From Allorhizobium paknamense (GTDB lineage: Bacteria; Pseudomonadota; Alphaproteobacteria; Rhizobiales; Rhizobiaceae), in the NCBI RefSeq assembly GCF_030815125.1, contig NZ_JAUSWH010000006.1, positions 62,001 through 126,000 on the forward strand: a stretch of DNA of 64,000 nt, given 5' to 3'. Shown one piece after another: positions 26,253 to 35,355 of the stretch (its first letter is position 1; every line of letters begins with the position of its first letter). The position numbers and the translations under genes were made by a program. Under the pieces are notes generated by a model, which saw only the letters and a program-made list of their open reading frames with translations, was not told where the DNA came from and did not search any database.

Positions 26253-27674
26253 ATGAGCGATTTGGAAGAAGACCTGCGCCCACTGGACCACCGCCCGGAG
26301 GAGGATCACGAAGACATCTATGATGAAGATGGCTCGATCCGCGGGGATTTCCTGGCGCTCGTCTGCGCCGCCATCGCGGACCGTGATGTGCTTTATCTGC
26401 GCCAGCACGTCGCCAAGCTTCATGAATCCGAACTCGGCCACCTGATCGAGGCGATCCAGCCTGACCAGCGCGTGGCGCTGGTGCGCCTGCTGGGCGATGA
26501 TTTCGACATGACGGCGCTGACGGAGGTGGATGAAGGCATCCGTCTGCAAATCGTCGAGCAGATGCCGAATGCGCAGATTGCCGCCGCCATTGGCGAACTG
26601 GATTCAGACGACGCCGTCTACATTCTCGAAGACCTAGACCAGGAAGACCGCGAGGAAATCCTGGCGCAACTGCCCTTTACCGAGCGGGTACGCTTGCGCC
26701 GGGCGCTGGATTATCCTGAAAGCTCCGCTGGCCGCCGTATGCAGACGGAATTCGTGGCCGTGCCGCCGTTCTGGACCGTGGGCCAGACCATCGATTACAT
26801 GCGCGATGAGGAAGAGCTGCCCGAAAGCTTCACGCAGATCTTCGTCATCGACCCGACCTTCAAGCTGCTCGGCGCGGTCGATCTCGACCGCATTCTGCGC
26901 ACCAAGCGGCAGACGAAGATCGAAGCGGTGATGCGGGAAACCAACCATCCCATTCCCGCGCATATGGACCAGGAAGAGGCCGCCCAGCTTTTCGAGCAAT
27001 ATGACCTTCTTTCCGCCGCCGTGGTCGATGAGGGCGGCAGGCTCGTGGGCGTGCTCACCATTGATGACGTGGTGGACGTTATCCAGGAAGAGGCCGAGGA
27101 AGACCTGATGCGCCTCGGCGGCGTGGGTGACGAAGAGCTGTCGGACACCATTCCCGAAACCTCGCGCTCCCGTGTGCCGTGGCTGCTGGTCAACCTGCTG
27201 ACGGCCTTTCTCGCAGCCTCGGTCATTTCCCTTTTCGAGGCCACCATCGAGCAGATCGTGGCGCTAGCCGTGCTGATGCCGATCGTGGCGGGCATGGGCG
27301 GCAATGCCGGGTCGCAAACCATGACGGTGACGGTGCGGGCGCTTGCCACCCGCAATCTCGATATTCACAACGCCTTCCGCGTCGTGCGGCGAGAGGTGGG
27401 GGTCGGGCTGGTCAATGGCATGATTTTTGGCGTGTTGATCGGTGTCGTCGCAGGCCTCTGGTTTCAGGACCCCAATATCGGCGGCATCATCGCAACCGCC
27501 ATGCTCATCAACATGCTGGCGGCGGCGCTGGCGGGAATTATGATTCCCTTGCTGCTGGATCGGGTGGGCATCGATCCCGCCGTCGCTTCGGCGGTTTTTG
27601 TGACCACCGTTACCGATATTACCGGCTTCTTTTCGTTCCTTGGGCTCGCGACATGGTGGTTTTCCATATCCTGA
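26253..27674 (+). CDS. mgtE: Magnesium transporter MgtE
   Basis: A 473-residue inner-membrane Mg2+ channel. The N-terminal MgtE_N superhelical domain (~30-150) contains HVAKLHESELGHLIEAIQ and DEREEI-like repeats, a CBS pair (~150-280: ESFTQIFVIDPTFKLLGAVDL, DLLSAAVVDEGGRLVGVLTIDDVVDV) senses Mg2+, and the C-terminal half has five membrane helices including the pore segment MPIVAGMGGNAGSQTMTVTVRALA. The ATG at 26253 follows GGGAGCG; an in-frame extension to 26139 lacks homology. No Mg2+ riboswitch fold was recognised upstream. Confidence 0.94.
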   Translation: MSDLEEDLRPLDHRPEEDHEDIYDEDGSIRGDFLALVCAAIADRDVLYLRQHVAKLHESELGHLIEAIQPDQRVALVRLLGDDFDMTALTEVDEGIRLQIVEQMPNAQIAAAIGELDSDDAVYILEDLDQEDREEILAQLPFTERVRLRRALDYPESSAGRRMQTEFVAVPPFWTVGQTIDYMRDEEELPESFTQIFVIDPTFKLLGAVDLDRILRTKRQTKIEAVMRETNHPIPAHMDQEEAAQLFEQYDLLSAAVVDEGGRLVGVLTIDDVVDVIQEEAEEDLMRLGGVGDEELSDTIPETSRSRVPWLLVNLLTAFLAASVISLFEATIEQIVALAVLMPIVAGMGGNAGSQTMTVTVRALATRNLDIHNAFRVVRREVGVGLVNGMIFGVLIGVVAGLWFQDPNIGGIIATAMLINMLAAALAGIMIPLLLDRVGIDPAVASAVFVTTVTDITGFFSFLGLATWWFSIS

Positions 27675-27706
27675 TGCTTTCATAGGTTTAGCTGAATTCG
27701 CTAAAA

Positions 27707-27728
27707 TTGACTTTTACGTCAAAGTCAA
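27707..27728. promoter_or_regulatory. 22-bp operator palindrome upstream of the MerR gene
   Basis: Perfect 8-bp arms TTGACTTT/AAAGTCAA flank the centre TACGTC, 33 bp upstream of the TTG start. Length and position are typical of an autoregulatory MerR-family operator, and the sequence is similar to sites reported for LiuR-type regulators of branched-chain/fatty acid degradation. Confidence 0.7.
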
Positions 27729-27761
27729 TAAAATGCTGCGAAAAACAGAGGCTGAGCGGCA

Positions 27762-28148
27762 TTGAAGAAGTTTTACAGCATTACCGAGCTCACGCGCGAA
27801 TTCGGTGTCTCCACCCGTACCCTTCGCTTCTATGAGGACGAGGGGCTGCTCAATCCCGAGCGGCGCGGACGCACCAGACTTTACCGCGCAGCGGATCGCC
27901 GCCTGCTGCAGGAAATTCTGCGTGGCCGGCGCATTGGCTTCACCATAGCCGAAATTCGCGAAATCGTCCATGTTTACAAGGAGCCGCCAGGCGAGATTGG
28001 CCAGCTCAAGCTGATGATGAAACGCATCGACGAAAAGCGCGATGAATTGCGTCAGAAGCGCAAGGATATCGAGGAAACGCTGAGCGAACTGGATCAGGCG
28101 GAAGAAGCCTGTCTCACCCGCCTCGTGGAAATCGGCGTTGGGACGTGA
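27762..28148 (+). CDS. MerR-family transcriptional regulator
   Basis: A 128-residue regulator. The winged helix is KKFYSITELTREFGVSTRTL, then RFYEDEGLLNPERRGRTRLY; a coiled-coil dimerisation helix follows (LKLMMKRIDEKRDELRQKRKDIEETLSELDQ). No metal-binding cysteine pair is seen, apart from a single Cys near the C-terminus. The sequence resembles the small MerR proteins that control acyl-CoA degradation genes in proteobacteria (LiuR-like), but none of those targets is adjacent, so the regulon is unknown. TTG at 27762 is the start. Confidence 0.85.
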   Translation: MKKFYSITELTREFGVSTRTLRFYEDEGLLNPERRGRTRLYRAADRRLLQEILRGRRIGFTIAEIREIVHVYKEPPGEIGQLKLMMKRIDEKRDELRQKRKDIEETLSELDQAEEACLTRLVEIGVGT

Positions 28149-28178
28149 GCTATAATCTTTGAACTCATTACGCTTATG

Positions 28179-28209
28179 GCAAGGCCGTTTCCGGCCTTGC
28201 TTTTGTTGT
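28179..28209 (+). terminator. Intrinsic terminator of the MerR gene
   Basis: gcaaggccg (28179-28187), tttc loop, cggccttgc (28192-28200), then TTTTGTTGT: a textbook rho-independent terminator. Confidence 0.9.
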
Positions 28210-28256
28210 AGAGCAACTGGTCTCCAGAGTCTGTCCGAAGGTGTATGGGCAGGCCC

Positions 28257-28733
28257 TCAGATCCACCTGCGGGTCTGGCGGCAGTAGCGTTCGAAGTCGA
28301 CGCCAAAGCGCACGAGAAGGTGCATTTCCTCATTGCGGATGGCAATCAGCGTGGTAACCAGCGCCGTGATGGGGGCTGCCATCAGCATCCAGCTGTTTTG
28401 CAGGATCAGCCCGCCGCCGATCATCAGCAGCGTGTAGCTGAGATAGATCGGGTTGCGGGTGTAGCGAAACGGCCCTTCGGTCACCAGCCGCTGTGCGCAG
28501 CGGTCAAGGCGGACGGGGGTCTGACTGGTCATCATGGTATTGACGGCCCAAAGATCCAGAGCCACCGCAGCTGTTGCGATCAGGCAGCCCGCCAGCACGG
28601 GCATCATGCCTTGCAGCGCCGGAATGGCGCTGGGCGAAATATAAAACTCGAGAAACAGGGCAAGGACGCAGGCACCGCCATAGAGAAGCGGCAGCCAAGG
28701 GTATTTCAGCGGCTTCATTCGATAGGCGTTCAT
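28257..28733 (-). CDS. Isoprenylcysteine/phospholipid methyltransferase-like membrane protein
   Basis: A 158-residue integral membrane protein with four hydrophobic stretches and the C-terminal signature GPFRYTRNPIYLSYTLLMIG, then RNEEMHLLVRFGVDFERYC, typical of the ICMT/PEMT methyltransferase superfamily in bacteria. It probably uses SAM to methylate a lipid or isoprenoid, but the substrate is unknown. The start MNAYRMKPLKYPW at 28731-28733 has GAAGGAAC 6 nt upstream; the frame open to 28865 is not supported. Confidence 0.83.
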   Translation of the reverse strand: MNAYRMKPLKYPWLPLLYGGACVLALFLEFYISPSAIPALQGMMPVLAGCLIATAAVALDLWAVNTMMTSQTPVRLDRCAQRLVTEGPFRYTRNPIYLSYTLLMIGGGLILQNSWMLMAAPITALVTTLIAIRNEEMHLLVRFGVDFERYCRQTRRWI

Positions 28734-28843
28734 GTTCAGGTTCCTTCGAACGCATCCGAAGGAAAGATGACAAGGCATTTTCCCGGAAGCGTCTGTTCGG
28801 TTACCGCGCCTGCGAAAACCGGACAGGCCGATCCGGCAGGCGC

Positions 28844-29812
28844 TTAAGGACTGGCGATTGTGCATTCCCGCGCCAGTTTCAGGACACGATCATCCTGCTC
28901 GGGAATGATTGCGCCAGACTGGAGAGGCGCAAGTAGCTGTTGTTGCTGAAGTTTTTCCAGCGTGCAGCTGCAGAATCGGTTGCAGAACCGGGCCTCGTTG
29001 CCGCCTGCAACGCAGGAACGCTGGCAGCTTTTGCTATAGCTGAGCGCCGGGTCTGGCGCTGGCGGCGGGGCAACGAGGCTGGCAAGATAGACCAGCGAGA
29101 TCAGAACCGGCTGATGAACGAGATAGAAGATAAGGCTGTGTCGCCCCGCCCATTGCAGCAGGCGCGGCCCGCCCGGCAGGCCGGCAAGCCTTTCCGTCCA
29201 GCCAAAGCGCAGGGCAAGCCTGGCGGCGGCAATGCCAAACAGCACGGCAGCAAACCAGGGAAAGACCGGCACGTAATCATTGGAGCGGGGCAGGGTTTCC
29301 GACAGGCCCAGCCACCAGAGGGCCGGAGTGTCGAACAGCGGTGAGTGCCCGTAAGCCCCAAGCCACAAACAGCCAAGGGCAGCGGCAAGCGTCACCACCT
29401 CCGGCAGTTTCACAAACAGCAGTCCCGCCAGACTCGTCACCGCAATGGCGTGCAGGATGCCGAAGAAGATCCAGCCAGCCCCCATGGTGAAATAGGTGGC
29501 GACGGAGATCAGAACCGCCGCCGCCGCGATCTGCCCGAGACGCTTTCCAAAGGACTGCCAGCGAATGCCGCGACCATGGGCAAGCACGAGACTGACACCC
29601 ACAAGGAAGAGGAAGGTCGAGGCAATGCCGCGCGCATAATATTTCCACGGGCCGGAGACCGCCGTTCCCTCTTCCACATAACCGAAGAATTCCAGATCCC
29701 AGGTGAAGTGATAGGAAGCCATGGCGATGAGCGCCAGTCCGCGCAGCCCGTCCAGCAGGGTAATGCGCCGGGAAGCGCTGGAAGTGGGTGTTGAAACGGT
29801 CAAGGCTGTCAT
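28844..29812 (-). CDS. DUF1624 / heparan-alpha-glucosaminide N-acetyltransferase-like membrane protein
   Basis: A 322-residue polytopic protein. RITLLDGLRGLALIAMASYHFTWD is the signature start of the DUF1624/HGSNAT-like acyltransferase family; about seven to eight membrane helices follow, ending with GRHSLIFYLVHQPVLISLVYL. The last ~60 residues form a cysteine-rich tail (SKSCQRSC, FCNRFCSC) outside the membrane. The substrate is unknown. The ATG is 29810-29812; the same frame stays open to 30820 through the next gene, which was not accepted as coding. Eight bases separate it from the upstream DUF599 gene. Confidence 0.85.
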   Translation of the reverse strand: MTALTVSTPTSSASRRITLLDGLRGLALIAMASYHFTWDLEFFGYVEEGTAVSGPWKYYARGIASTFLFLVGVSLVLAHGRGIRWQSFGKRLGQIAAAAVLISVATYFTMGAGWIFFGILHAIAVTSLAGLLFVKLPEVVTLAAALGCLWLGAYGHSPLFDTPALWWLGLSETLPRSNDYVPVFPWFAAVLFGIAAARLALRFGWTERLAGLPGGPRLLQWAGRHSLIFYLVHQPVLISLVYLASLVAPPPAPDPALSYSKSCQRSCVAGGNEARFCNRFCSCTLEKLQQQQLLAPLQSGAIIPEQDDRVLKLARECTIASP

Positions 29813-29820
29813 CCTGTCGG

Positions 29821-30534
29821 TCAAAAAGCGCCGGGGCCGGGGTTTCCGGCGGCATCCCGCGCACGGGAAAAGAACTGACGCCGCAACAGGACAAAGAAAA
29901 TGAAACCCGTCATCAGCATGAACATGGTGGCATTGAGAAACCAGCCGAGATAGCCGATGGACATGAAAATGGCCCTGAGCCCGGCATTGAAATGCTTGCC
30001 CGCCAGAATGTTCATGTCGATCACCCGTTCCGCCGCGGTTTCCGCCGCCTGAGGATCGTTGTGCACCTCCTGCGCCATCGGCAGGCCTCCAAAGAGAATG
30101 GTGCAGTAGTTGAACAGCCGGTAAGACCAGCCGAACTTGAAAAACGCATAGCCGAAAATCGCAATCAGCCCGCACACTTTCATTTCGAAGGCGGTGCGGC
30201 CAGCCGCACCGAACAGTGGCAGGTCGCGCAAGACGGCGTCCACCTTTTCCGTGGAGCCGAGCATGGCAAAACAGCCGCCTATGGCGATGATCGAAGTCGA
30301 GGCGAAGAAGGCCGTGCCATTTTGCAGCCCGGCCATGATCTGCGTATCGATCATGCGCAGATCGCGCTTCATGGCGTTGTGAATCCAGATGCGCCGGTGA
30401 TGCTGCATAACGCGGCTGAGACTGGTGCGGGAACGAAACACATGGCCGCCGCTCATCAGCCCGAAGCCGAACCAGCTGAAGCCGAAGAAGGCAAGCGCGA
30501 TATAATCCAGCAGCGTCAGGGGCAAGGGGTTCAC
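29821..30534 (-). CDS. DUF599 membrane protein
   Basis: A 237-residue protein of the DUF599 family with four predicted membrane helices: LLDYIALAFFGFSWFGFGL, STSIIAIGGCFAML, VCGLIAIFGYAFFKFGWSYR and LNATMFMLMTGFIFFVLL. Characteristic segments are NYCTILFGG and AGKHFNAGLRAIFMSIGYLGWF. No function is known. GTG at 30532-30534 is the likely start. It probably forms an operon with the DUF1624 gene 8 bp downstream. Confidence 0.82.
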   Translation of the reverse strand: MNPLPLTLLDYIALAFFGFSWFGFGLMSGGHVFRSRTSLSRVMQHHRRIWIHNAMKRDLRMIDTQIMAGLQNGTAFFASTSIIAIGGCFAMLGSTEKVDAVLRDLPLFGAAGRTAFEMKVCGLIAIFGYAFFKFGWSYRLFNYCTILFGGLPMAQEVHNDPQAAETAAERVIDMNILAGKHFNAGLRAIFMSIGYLGWFLNATMFMLMTGFIFFVLLRRQFFSRARDAAGNPGPGAF

Positions 30535-30742
30535 GGGTAAGGTCGTCCAGTGCGTTTCGAAGTTTCAGGGTCGATTCCCGGCGCGATGATAGAGCATTTC
30601 GGGGAAATGGGTAGAGTGTGGCTTCTGGGGAAGCCTTTTGAAACAAAGGCTTGTGTTGCGAGGACGACGTCTTGGCCGGCTTGGGGCGTGTGATCCTGTC
30701 ACCAGCCGCTTGAGCAGGTAACAGGAATGATTTAAGACAAAT

Positions 30743-30835
30743 CACGTGCCTATCGGGGGATAGGGCACGACCCGTTGAATTTCCGGCGGGGGACGAGGCA
30801 GCGTGATCCGAACAGATCACGCTGCCTTTCTGTTA
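30743..30835 (+). ncRNA. Candidate small RNA with terminator
   Basis: Between the divergent DUF599 and serine dehydratase genes lies a transcript-like unit. A promoter-like pair cttgag (30709) and tttaag (30731) with a 16-bp spacer predicts a start near 30743. The first hairpin pairs cgtgcctatc (30745-30754) with gatagggcacg (30759-30769) with one bulge. After an ~26-nt linker containing ttgaatttccggcggggga, a perfect 13-bp stem aggcagcgtgatc/gatcacgctgcct (30796-30808/30815-30827) is followed by ttctgtt. No rightward gene lies upstream that this terminator could serve. It could instead be a structured leader of sdaA. The 30535-30742 part of the gap holds nothing else recognised. Confidence 0.5.
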
Positions 30836-30953
30836 TATAGATGTGCAGGCAGGATGTCGCTGCCGCTCAAGAGAATGCCGGTGGCTCATGGGGCAGAGCC
30901 TGCTGTTTTCTTGGATAAATGGTTTTGGCGGCGGCGAGCAGGGCAGGTATTGA

Positions 30954-32354
30954 ATGTTTCTTTCGGTATTTGACGTTTTCAAAATTGGCATCGGACCGTC
31001 GAGTTCGCATACCATGGGGCCGATGACGGCAGCCTGCCGGTTTCTGGAGCTTATTCTTTCCAATGAATGGCCAAGGCCCGCAGGCGCGCAGGTGGCGGCG
31101 CTGAAGGTCAGCCTGCATGGTTCGCTAGCCTTTACCGGTGTGGGCCATGGCACGGACCGCGCTGTCATCATCGGGCTGACGGGCGAAGTGCCTGACAGTG
31201 TCGATCCCGACCGGATGGAAGAGATCGTGCAGTCCGTCATGGCAAGCGGCAAGGTCTGTCCTCCCGGCCACCCGGCCTATCTGTTCCAGCCTGCCAGCGA
31301 TCTGGTGCTGGACAAGAAAACCCCGTTGCCGGGTCACGCCAACGGCATGCGCTTTTCCGCACTGGACAAGGACGGACGCCTGCTCCTGTCGCGCATCTAT
31401 TACTCGATCGGCGGCGGTTTCGTGGTGACCGATACCGAACTTGCCGCCATGCAGATGGCCAAAAAGGCCGAGCAGGCCGTAAAGGTGCCCTATCCCTTTT
31501 CCACGGCGCGGCAGATGCTGGCCATGGCGCAATCCTCCGGACTAACCATCGCCCAGATGAAGCGCGCCAATGAAGAGGCGGTGATGAGCCGTCAGGCGCT
31601 GGATGCCGGGCTGGACCGGCTCTGGGAGGCCATGAGCGGCTGCATTGACCGGGGTCTGAGGGTCGAGGGGGAATTGCCGGGCGGGCTCAAGGTCAAGCGC
31701 CGCGCCAAGACCATTCACGATAAACTGCAGGAGGAATGGCGCAGCAACCGCTTCAACCCGGTTCTCGCCAATGATTGGCTCTCGGTCTATGCCATGGCGG
31801 TGAACGAGGAAAATGCCGCCGGTGGCCGTGTCGTGACCGCGCCCACCAACGGGGCTGCTGGCGTCGTGCCTGCCACCATCCGCTATTATCTGCATTTTCA
31901 TCCAGATGCCGACCAGCAGGGCGTGCGCGATTATCTTCTGACCGCAGCCGCCATTGGCGGCATCATCAAGCACAATGCTTCGATTTCCGGGGCGGAAGTG
32001 GGCTGTCAGGGAGAGGTGGGGTCGGCTGCGGCCATGGCGGCTGCAGGGCTTGCCGCCGTGATGGGCGGCACGCCGGAGCAGGTGGAAAATGCCGCCGAAA
32101 TCGCCCTCGAACATCATCTCGGCATGACCTGTGACCCCATTGCCGGACTGGTGCAGGTGCCCTGCATCGAGCGCAATGCGGTGGGTGCGGTCAAGGCCGT
32201 CACGGCGGCATCGCTTGCCATCAAGGGCGATGGCAGCCATTTCGTGCCGCTGGACGCTTGCGTGGAAACCATGCGCCAGACCGGTAATGACATGAGCGAG
32301 AAATACAAGGAAACCTCGCTGGGCGGTCTGGCCGTCAATGTCGTGGAATGTTGA
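30954..32354 (+). CDS. sdaA: L-serine ammonia-lyase (iron-sulfur type)
   Basis: A 466-residue single-chain L-serine dehydratase that deaminates serine to pyruvate with a [4Fe-4S] cluster. The N-terminal beta domain (~1-155) starts [20 protein letters not shown]; the catalytic alpha domain (~190-460) contains [19 protein letters not shown] and [19 protein letters not shown], which supply the cluster cysteines, and it ends [15 protein letters not shown]. Length and organisation match SdaA/SdaB. The candidate sRNA upstream suggests possible leader regulation. It is followed by DUF1489 69 bp downstream. Confidence 0.95.
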   Translation: MFLSVFDVFKIGIGPSSSHTMGPMTAACRFLELILSNEWPRPAGAQVAALKVSLHGSLAFTGVGHGTDRAVIIGLTGEVPDSVDPDRMEEIVQSVMASGKVCPPGHPAYLFQPASDLVLDKKTPLPGHANGMRFSALDKDGRLLLSRIYYSIGGGFVVTDTELAAMQMAKKAEQAVKVPYPFSTARQMLAMAQSSGLTIAQMKRANEEAVMSRQALDAGLDRLWEAMSGCIDRGLRVEGELPGGLKVKRRAKTIHDKLQEEWRSNRFNPVLANDWLSVYAMAVNEENAAGGRVVTAPTNGAAGVVPATIRYYLHFHPDADQQGVRDYLLTAAAIGGIIKHNASISGAEVGCQGEVGSAAAMAAAGLAAVMGGTPEQVENAAEIALEHHLGMTCDPIAGLVQVPCIERNAVGAVKAVTAASLAIKGDGSHFVPLDACVETMRQTGNDMSEKYKETSLGGLAVNVVEC

Positions 32355-32422
32355 TGACCACCCCACAGACATCCCGTTGAAACATCTTGACGGCGGCGGC
32401 GAAAGGTCTATCTCGTCGCATC

Positions 32423-32860
32423 ATGGCTCTTCATCTGATCAAACTCTGCGTCGGGGCAGACAGTCTCGACGATCTGCGCCAATGGGTGGCGGAACGCTCC
32501 ATGGTGGCCATGGCCGCCGGTTTGCAGCCGCATAGCTCGCATGTGACCCGCATGGTGCCGAAGCGGGTGGAGGAGTTGCTGGATGGCGGCTCGCTCTACT
32601 GGATCATCAAGGGTCAGGTCATGGCGCGGCAAAAGCTGCTGGACATTGTCAGCTTTACCGGTGGCGATGGCATTACCCGCTGCGAACTGCTGCTGGGGCC
32701 GGAAGTGGTGGAAACGACGCCCGCGCCGCGCAGGCCCTTCCAGGGCTGGCGCTATCTCGAAGACAAGGATGCGCCGCGCGACCTCTCCGCTTCGGGCGCC
32801 AATCTGGAAGACATGCCGGATGACCTGAAGCGTGAGCTGGCGGAACTCGGACTGCTATAA
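32423..32860 (+). CDS. DUF1489 family protein
   Basis: A 145-residue cytoplasmic protein of the DUF1489 family, conserved in alphaproteobacteria with no known function. Typical segments are HLIKLCVGADSLDDLRQWV, HVTRMVPKRVEELLDGGSLY and GWRYLEDKDAPRDL. ATG at 32423 begins the homology (MALHLIKLC); the frame is open from 32387. It is convergent with the next gene (22 bp gap). Confidence 0.85.
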   Translation: MALHLIKLCVGADSLDDLRQWVAERSMVAMAAGLQPHSSHVTRMVPKRVEELLDGGSLYWIIKGQVMARQKLLDIVSFTGGDGITRCELLLGPEVVETTPAPRRPFQGWRYLEDKDAPRDLSASGANLEDMPDDLKRELAELGLL

Positions 32861-32881
32861 CTAAATTGTTTTGTAAGAAAG

Positions 32882-33967
32882 CTAACGCCCCACAAGCTCC
32901 TGCCAACTGCCTATAAAGCGGCGGCGCTGATTTTCGTCCTGGGCGGCAAGAAGCGCTGGCCCAATGCGGATGGGGCGGCCGATGCCACTTTCCATGAGGG
33001 ATGCGGGACCGGAAACCCCTGCGGGCAGTGGAAAGCCTTCGGCAAAGAAAAACGACTTTTCCCGCGCCACACGCCGCCCCCGCACAGACAGCAGATAATC
33101 GAGAAAGCGGCGGGCAAGCGCCGCATGACTGGCCGAGCCCGGGATCAGCGCGCCGCGAGACAGGATCAGCGTGTAATCCTGCGGAATGACGACCTTGAGA
33201 TCCGGATTTCGTTTTGCTGCGGCATAGGCGTAGGACCCCAGCACGTTATAAGCGATGGACACGTTGCCCGCGGCAAGTTCGCCCAGCACTTCGTTGTTAC
33301 AGCAGCGGGTCACGGTACGGATTCGGCTCAGGCTTTCCAGCAGTCTGCCATAAACGGTCGGCGCCTGGCGGGAATCGTAATAGGCCAGCAGATAGCCGAT
33401 GCCCGAGGCACTGATGTCATAGGTGCCGATCCGGTTGCGATAATCTTCCGGCTTGATGCGAAGCAGATCCGCCAGTGCCTCGTGGCTCGTCGGAACATCC
33501 GTCGGGGGCACCAGCTTGCTATTGTAGACGAAGACCGCTGGCTCGAAGGTGAAGCCAAAAACCTCGTCGCGCCAATTGGCCCATTCGGGCACCCTGCTGG
33601 CTTCATTGGAGTGGTGCGGCTGGGCGCAGCCGTCATTGGCGAGCTTGACCAGTTGATCGACCGCCGAAGACAGAAGAATGTCCGCCGTTTTCTGGCCGTT
33701 GCGGCAGGCGCGGGCGGCATCGCGGAAAAGATCGGTCGTGACGTAGTCGACCAGCTCCACCGTGACATCCGGTGCGGTTTCCTGAAAGTCCAGGATGAGC
33801 GGGCGCATGGCATCGAGATCGGTGGCGGCATGCACCACCAGCCGCTGCTGCTCCTGCCCGGGTGCAGGAAACAGCGCCGTTTCGCCCTCCGCGGCCAATG
33901 CCGGGCCGGATAAAAGGGTAAAAAGCAGGAAAACCGCTCTGCACTTTTGCTGGAAAGGCACCCTCAT
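32882..33967 (-). CDS. Periplasmic solute-binding protein linked to a two-component system
   Basis: A 361-residue extracellular solute-binding protein of the ABC (iron/Fbp-like) superfamily. It has a signal peptide ending ...LLSGPALA-AEGE, a lobe-1 start QRLVVHAATDLDAMRPLI, and hinge/ligand segments FVYNSKLVPPTDVPTSHEAL and YNVLGSYAYAAAKRNPDLKV. No permease or ATPase gene is nearby. It overlaps the histidine kinase stop by 4 bp (ATGA), making a regulator-kinase-binding-protein operon next to tctCBA, so it may present a ligand to the kinase rather than to a transporter (inference). The ligand is unknown; a carboxylate is plausible. Confidence 0.88.
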   Translation of the reverse strand: MRVPFQQKCRAVFLLFTLLSGPALAAEGETALFPAPGQEQQRLVVHAATDLDAMRPLILDFQETAPDVTVELVDYVTTDLFRDAARACRNGQKTADILLSSAVDQLVKLANDGCAQPHHSNEASRVPEWANWRDEVFGFTFEPAVFVYNSKLVPPTDVPTSHEALADLLRIKPEDYRNRIGTYDISASGIGYLLAYYDSRQAPTVYGRLLESLSRIRTVTRCCNNEVLGELAAGNVSIAYNVLGSYAYAAAKRNPDLKVVIPQDYTLILSRGALIPGSASHAALARRFLDYLLSVRGRRVAREKSFFFAEGFPLPAGVSGPASLMESGIGRPIRIGPALLAAQDENQRRRFIGSWQELVGR

Positions 33968-35355
33968 GCTTTTATTCCCTGCGCAAGCGGCAGCGCGATG
34001 AACACGATGAAGCCGTGGTTTTTGCCCGCTTCGCGAAAGCCCAGTTCGCCGCCAAGAGCGGTGGCCACTTCTGCCGCGATGGCAAAGCCGAGGCCGGAGC
34101 TTTCGCCATCGGTGCGGGAGGAAACGAAGCGCTGCGTGACATGCGGCCATTGCTCCGGCGCAATTCCCGGTCCGTCATCTTCCACCTCGATCACCGCCTG
34201 CGCGCCAAGTTGCAGCACGCGCACATCGAGCCGCGCCTTCACCCCATGCCGGATGGCATTGTCGATGATGTTGACGATCGCTTCCCGCAGGCTGAGGGCG
34301 TCGCCCTGGATGACCAGTTCCTCATCATCCGCCGCATAGGAGACGACGATATCCGGGTCGATGGTGATCGGCACCGCCACGCGGAAGGCCTGGCGCGCCA
34401 CATCCTGCACGATGACGGGCGTCAGCTGGGTCGAATCGAAGCGGTGAATGACCATGGCGTGGTTGAGGAGTTGATTGGTAAAGCGAGCCAGTTCGGCGGC
34501 CCGGTCACGCATGCGCTCCAGATGGCGGCGGTCTTCCTGCGGCAGCCGCGTTTCATCGATCAGGCTGAGCTGGGCGGAAAGTGCTGTCAGCGGCGTGCGC
34601 AGCTGATGGGCGCTATCGGCCACATAGCGTTGCAGCAGCTTCACCCGCTGGTCCAGCCGCTGGATGAAATGGTTGATCGAGGTGACGAACGGCGAAAGCT
34701 CGCGCGGCACGCTGACGGAAAGCGGCGTCAGATCCTGTGGCTCCCGCCGCTTCAGTGCTTCGCCGACGGTGGCCACCGGTTTCAGGGCATAGCGCACGGC
34801 AATGGCGGCGCCCATCAGCGCCAGCCCGCTCATGATCGCGACCAGAAAAAGTGCCCGGGCGGTGAGTTCGGAGACGAGATCCTGCCGCGCTTCCGTGGTC
34901 TGGGCCAGCACGACATAGGCCCAGCCCGAACCCGCCGCATCGGTAATGGCGCGGGCCGTGGTGACGATCCGGATATCGACACCCTGATAGGTGCCATTGC
35001 TCAGTTGCGGCTCCAGATGGGTCGATTCCAGCGACACCTTGCCGTTCAGATCATTATAGCCGGTGAGGGTGGCGCCATTGGAATCGATCACGCGGTAGAA
35101 AATGCGATCGCGACCGGCAAGGCCGAGAAGTTCGAAAGCCGAGGCAGGAAGATCGAAATTCAGCACACCGTCATTCACCACCAGATTTTCTGTCATCTGG
35201 AGTGCTGCGCCAACGAGAATACGGTCATAGGCGTCGTCGGCGGCTTCGCGGGCATAGAACCAGGCGGCGGTCACCAGCAGGGCGGCGCCGCAGAGCACGA
35301 TGGCCCCGAAGCGCAGCATCAGGCGTCCGAAAAGCGATGTCTCAGCCGTTGTCAT
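33964..35355 (-). CDS. tctE: Sensor histidine kinase (TctE-like)
   Basis: A 463-residue membrane kinase. There are two transmembrane helices (~13-33 and ~168-188) with a periplasmic sensing domain between, a HAMP-like linker, the H box with phospho-accepting His250 in YVADSAHQLRTPLTAL, the N box NIIDNAIRHGV, and G boxes DDGPGIAP and GLGFAIA. The domain layout and periplasmic segment match TctE/BctE kinases that regulate tricarboxylate uptake. It starts at 35353-35355 and overlaps the regulator by 14 bp. Autophosphorylation and transfer to the adjacent regulator are expected. Confidence 0.93.
   Translation of the reverse strand: MTTAETSLFGRLMLRFGAIVLCGAALLVTAAWFYAREAADDAYDRILVGAALQMTENLVVNDGVLNFDLPASAFELLGLAGRDRIFYRVIDSNGATLTGYNDLNGKVSLESTHLEPQLSNGTYQGVDIRIVTTARAITDAAGSGWAYVVLAQTTEARQDLVSELTARALFLVAIMSGLALMGAAIAVRYALKPVATVGEALKRREPQDLTPLSVSVPRELSPFVTSINHFIQRLDQRVKLLQRYVADSAHQLRTPLTALSAQLSLIDETRLPQEDRRHLERMRDRAAELARFTNQLLNHAMVIHRFDSTQLTPVIVQDVARQAFRVAVPITIDPDIVVSYAADDEELVIQGDALSLREAIVNIIDNAIRHGVKARLDVRVLQLGAQAVIEVEDDGPGIAPEQWPHVTQRFVSSRTDGESSGLGFAIAAEVATALGGELGFREAGKNHGFIVFIALPLAQGIKA

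Noticed and set aside
28844..30820. A 658-residue minus-strand open frame starting at 30820
   Set aside because: Its first ~335 residues lie over the DUF599 gene in another frame and have shadow-like composition; homology begins only at the DUF1624 start (29812).
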